From NCBI GenBank assembly GCA_937921805.1, contig CAKZUS010000165.1:1-6768 (forward strand): a stretch of DNA of 6,768 nt, given 5' to 3'. Within the stretch, counting starts at the first letter, position 1. Each line of letters opens with the position of its first letter. A program made the translations under genes and the position numbers. Origin of the DNA: an uncultured Granulosicoccaceae bacterium (lineage in GTDB: Bacteria > Pseudomonadota > Gammaproteobacteria > JABXHR01). A model generated the notes under the pieces. The model did not search any database. It had not been told where the DNA came from and saw only the letters and a program-made list of their open reading frames with translations. Below, one piece after another: positions 5,202 through 6,768 of the stretch.

Positions 5202-6768
5202 AGAGGGTTTTAGGGGCGGAATCGTGCTTGCCGATGTCATAAAAGTGTTGCACGGGCCAGTTGATGATGAGCACAGTCCCGGGGCGGGCGGCATCATCAC
5301 ACGCCCGCTCCCAGCGAAGCTCAGCCCCGATGCGTTGCGCGCGTCGCTGGATATTGCGGGTGCCGTGGCCAATGCTGTGGGTGTCAGGTAAGAAGCCCCG
5401 CCCGTCGTCTTTGACCTCTAGCCGTAGGGCTTTTGTGTCGTGATCACATTCCATTGATACCGTAATATTGTCGGCATCGGCGTGGCGAATGGCATTGTGC
5501 ACAGATTCTTGAATAATGCGTTGTAAGTCGAGATTGCGCCTGGGGCTGGCGATGAGCGTATACGGGATGGCGTGTGCGTGCCAATGCAAACAAATCCGCT
5601 CGTCGGGAATAAGGTCTTCGAGCCGACGGCGCAAGCTCCCCAGCGCTACGCCGACATGCGGATCGACATTTTGCATTGAATCGATGATCAAGCGCAGATC
5701 CGAGCGCAAGCGTCGGCTGCGATAATGCAGTTCTTCGGGGGAGATGGTGCCCTCGCTGCTGTGATGAATAAGCCAGTTGATATCTGGCGTCACACTGTCG
5801 TGGAGCTCTTCGACAATGCGTTGGCGCTCGGCGTCTTTGGCGTCGTTAGCCGTTTTATCTTTATGAAGCTCGATGATTCGCGCCGAAGCGATGTCGTACT
5901 CGTGCTCCAGGCGTTGTTTTTCGTGTTGGAGGGTTTGGTTAAGCGTCAACAGGGGCTTGATAAGTAGCCATGCCAAAGCCAGCAGAGCTACGACGCTGGC
6001 GAGGTGGAACTGGCGCAGGTAGTTGCTAGCAAACGCCTCTAAGCGTGACATTTCCCAAGCGCTTTCGATCAACAACACCCAGAGACAGACCGCGAGCACC
6101 GCTTGCCCTATCTTGGCGCCGTGATGGGGGCGAAGCGCGAGTTTGATCACCGTCGGGATCGCAATGGCAAACAACACTGGTTCAAACACGCCACGTATAA
6201 AGCGCCACATCAGGGCATACTCGGCGTATAGGCTGCTGTAGATCAAGCCGACTCCTAGGATGGCGCCAACGCCCAGTAGCGCCAGTAGCCACTGGCGCTG
6301 CTTGTCCGGCTGCTCTGCCAGGGAAAAGGCGGCGAGAGAGATCACAAAAAGCAGCAAAGACCCATAGCTATAAATCCACCATGTGCGCTGACTGATGGGC
6401 AAAGACAGCACGGTGTAGTGCCCCAAGTGAATAGCAAGACCTAAGCACGCGAGGGCCAGCCACCAGTACGGAGTGGCGAGGCGGGTGTCTAGGCGTGTCG
6501 AGGCGGCGAGAAGAAAGATGATGACTGCTGTGGCGAGCAAAAGCACCTGCCCGACGGCGACAGTGTCGAGGCGAATCACCCGCATAAACTGATAGCTTGG
6601 CAGCAGATCAGCGTAATGCCCCACTTGAATGGGGGGAACCTTGACCGCTCCGGTGCTGACGACCTCTAGGCGCAATTGGTTTTCCCCATCGAACAAGGCC
6701 GAAGGGGGTAGCTCCAGTAATACGGGGCGAAAGCGGTTGCGAGACAGCATCCGCGTAGGGTCTTGGTC
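5200..6768 (-). CDS. Sensor histidine kinase with seven membrane helices (NarX/DesK-type HisKA_3), N-terminus outside window
   Basis: The frame has no stop up to the right edge, and the Met at 6750 is followed by the end of a beta-sandwich-like extracytoplasmic domain (FRPVLLELPPSALFDGEN). The true start is therefore beyond the window. Numbered from that Met, seven hydrophobic segments lie at about 65-84, 95-115, 124-144, 154-174, 189-206, 214-234 and 250-268, as in 7TM diverse intracellular signalling receptors. A charged, probably coiled-coil linker follows (270-307). The H-box ERQRIVEELHDSV gives phospho-acceptor His317. The ATPase domain has an N-box (QESVHNAIRHA, Asn419), a G1 box (DDGRGF, 448-453) and a G2 box (GHGTRNIQRRA, 461-471). 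The position five residues after His317, usually Gln in this family, is Pro322. The protein would phosphorylate a NarL-type response regulator; none is encoded downstream, where tetR converges with a 12-bp gap, so a partner may lie past the right edge. Confidence 0.9.
   Translation of the reverse strand, partial: DQDPTRMLSRNRFRPVLLELPPSALFDGENQLRLEVVSTGAVKVPPIQVGHYADLLPSYQFMRVIRLDTVAVGQVLLLATAVIIFLLAASTRLDTRLATPYWWLALACLGLAIHLGHYTVLSLPISQRTWWIYSYGSLLLFVISLAAFSLAEQPDKQRQWLLALLGVGAILGVGLIYSSLYAEYALMWRFIRGVFEPVLFAIAIPTVIKLALRPHHGAKIGQAVLAVCLWVLLIESAWEMSRLEAFASNYLRQFHLASVVALLALAWLLIKPLLTLNQTLQHEKQRLEHEYDIASARIIELHKDKTANDAKDAERQRIVEELHDSVTPDINWLIHHSSEGTISPEELHYRSRRLRSDLRLIIDSMQNVDPHVGVALGSLRRRLEDLIPDERICLHWHAHAIPYTLIASPRRNLDLQRIIQESVHNAIRHADADNITVSMECDHDTKALRLEVKDDGRGFLPDTHSIGHGTRNIQRRAQRIGAELRWERACDDAARPGTVLIINWPVQHFYDIGKHDSAPKTL

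Noticed and set aside
5725..5967. An 80-codon plus-strand open frame opposite the sensor kinase.
   Set aside because: It is antisense to the kinase dimerisation domain and linker, has no recognisable motif, and disagrees with the strong coding signal of the other strand.

Overview
This is a compact bacterial chromosomal segment, moderately GC-rich by eye, with almost no non-coding DNA and no mobile element, RNA gene or CRISPR array that I can recognise. The gene types are a late cobalamin amidation pair, a 7-TM NarL/DesK-type sensor kinase and a TetR regulator of the kind with an Arg-Gly-x-x-Arg-Glu N-terminal arm. They point to a Gram-negative proteobacterium, most likely a gammaproteobacterium, but no marker gene here fixes the taxonomy.

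Layout from left to right: (1) the 3' end of a beta-hydroxyacid dehydrogenase on the + strand (to 292); (2) a minus-strand block transcribed from 3621 down to 299, in the order GNAT acetyltransferase, cobB (cobyrinate a,c-diamide synthase), cobQ (cobyric acid synthase); (3) a short divergent intergenic region (3622-3712) holding a perfect inverted repeat, AGTGTA-N11-TACACT, whose two arms each read as a possible -10 element for one direction; (4) two plus-strand genes, a short alkaline-phosphatase-superfamily phosphodiesterase (3713-4549) and a TetR-family regulator (4588-5187); (5) a minus-strand sensor histidine kinase (5200 to the right edge), whose N-terminus lies beyond the window. Both convergent junctions (292/299 and 5187/5200) are tight.

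The clearest functional unit is GNAT-cobB-cobQ. CobB and CobQ are glutamine- and ATP-dependent amidotransferases that together amidate six of the corrin side chains (a,c, then b,d,e,g). The GNAT stop codon overlaps the cobB start by 8 bp, so the acetyltransferase is probably co-translated with the cobalamin genes although its substrate is unknown. No other cob gene and no cobalamin riboswitch is visible here. The phosphodiesterase, TetR regulator and kinase have no visible functional link to this unit apart from the shared divergent promoter region.

I do not see an obviously new multi-gene system. The items most worth checking are the GNAT-cobB coupling, the symmetric divergent promoter, a TetR protein that has lost the usual LYxxF aromatic pair of its DNA-binding domain, and a kinase lacking the usual phosphatase glutamine next to its phospho-acceptor histidine.
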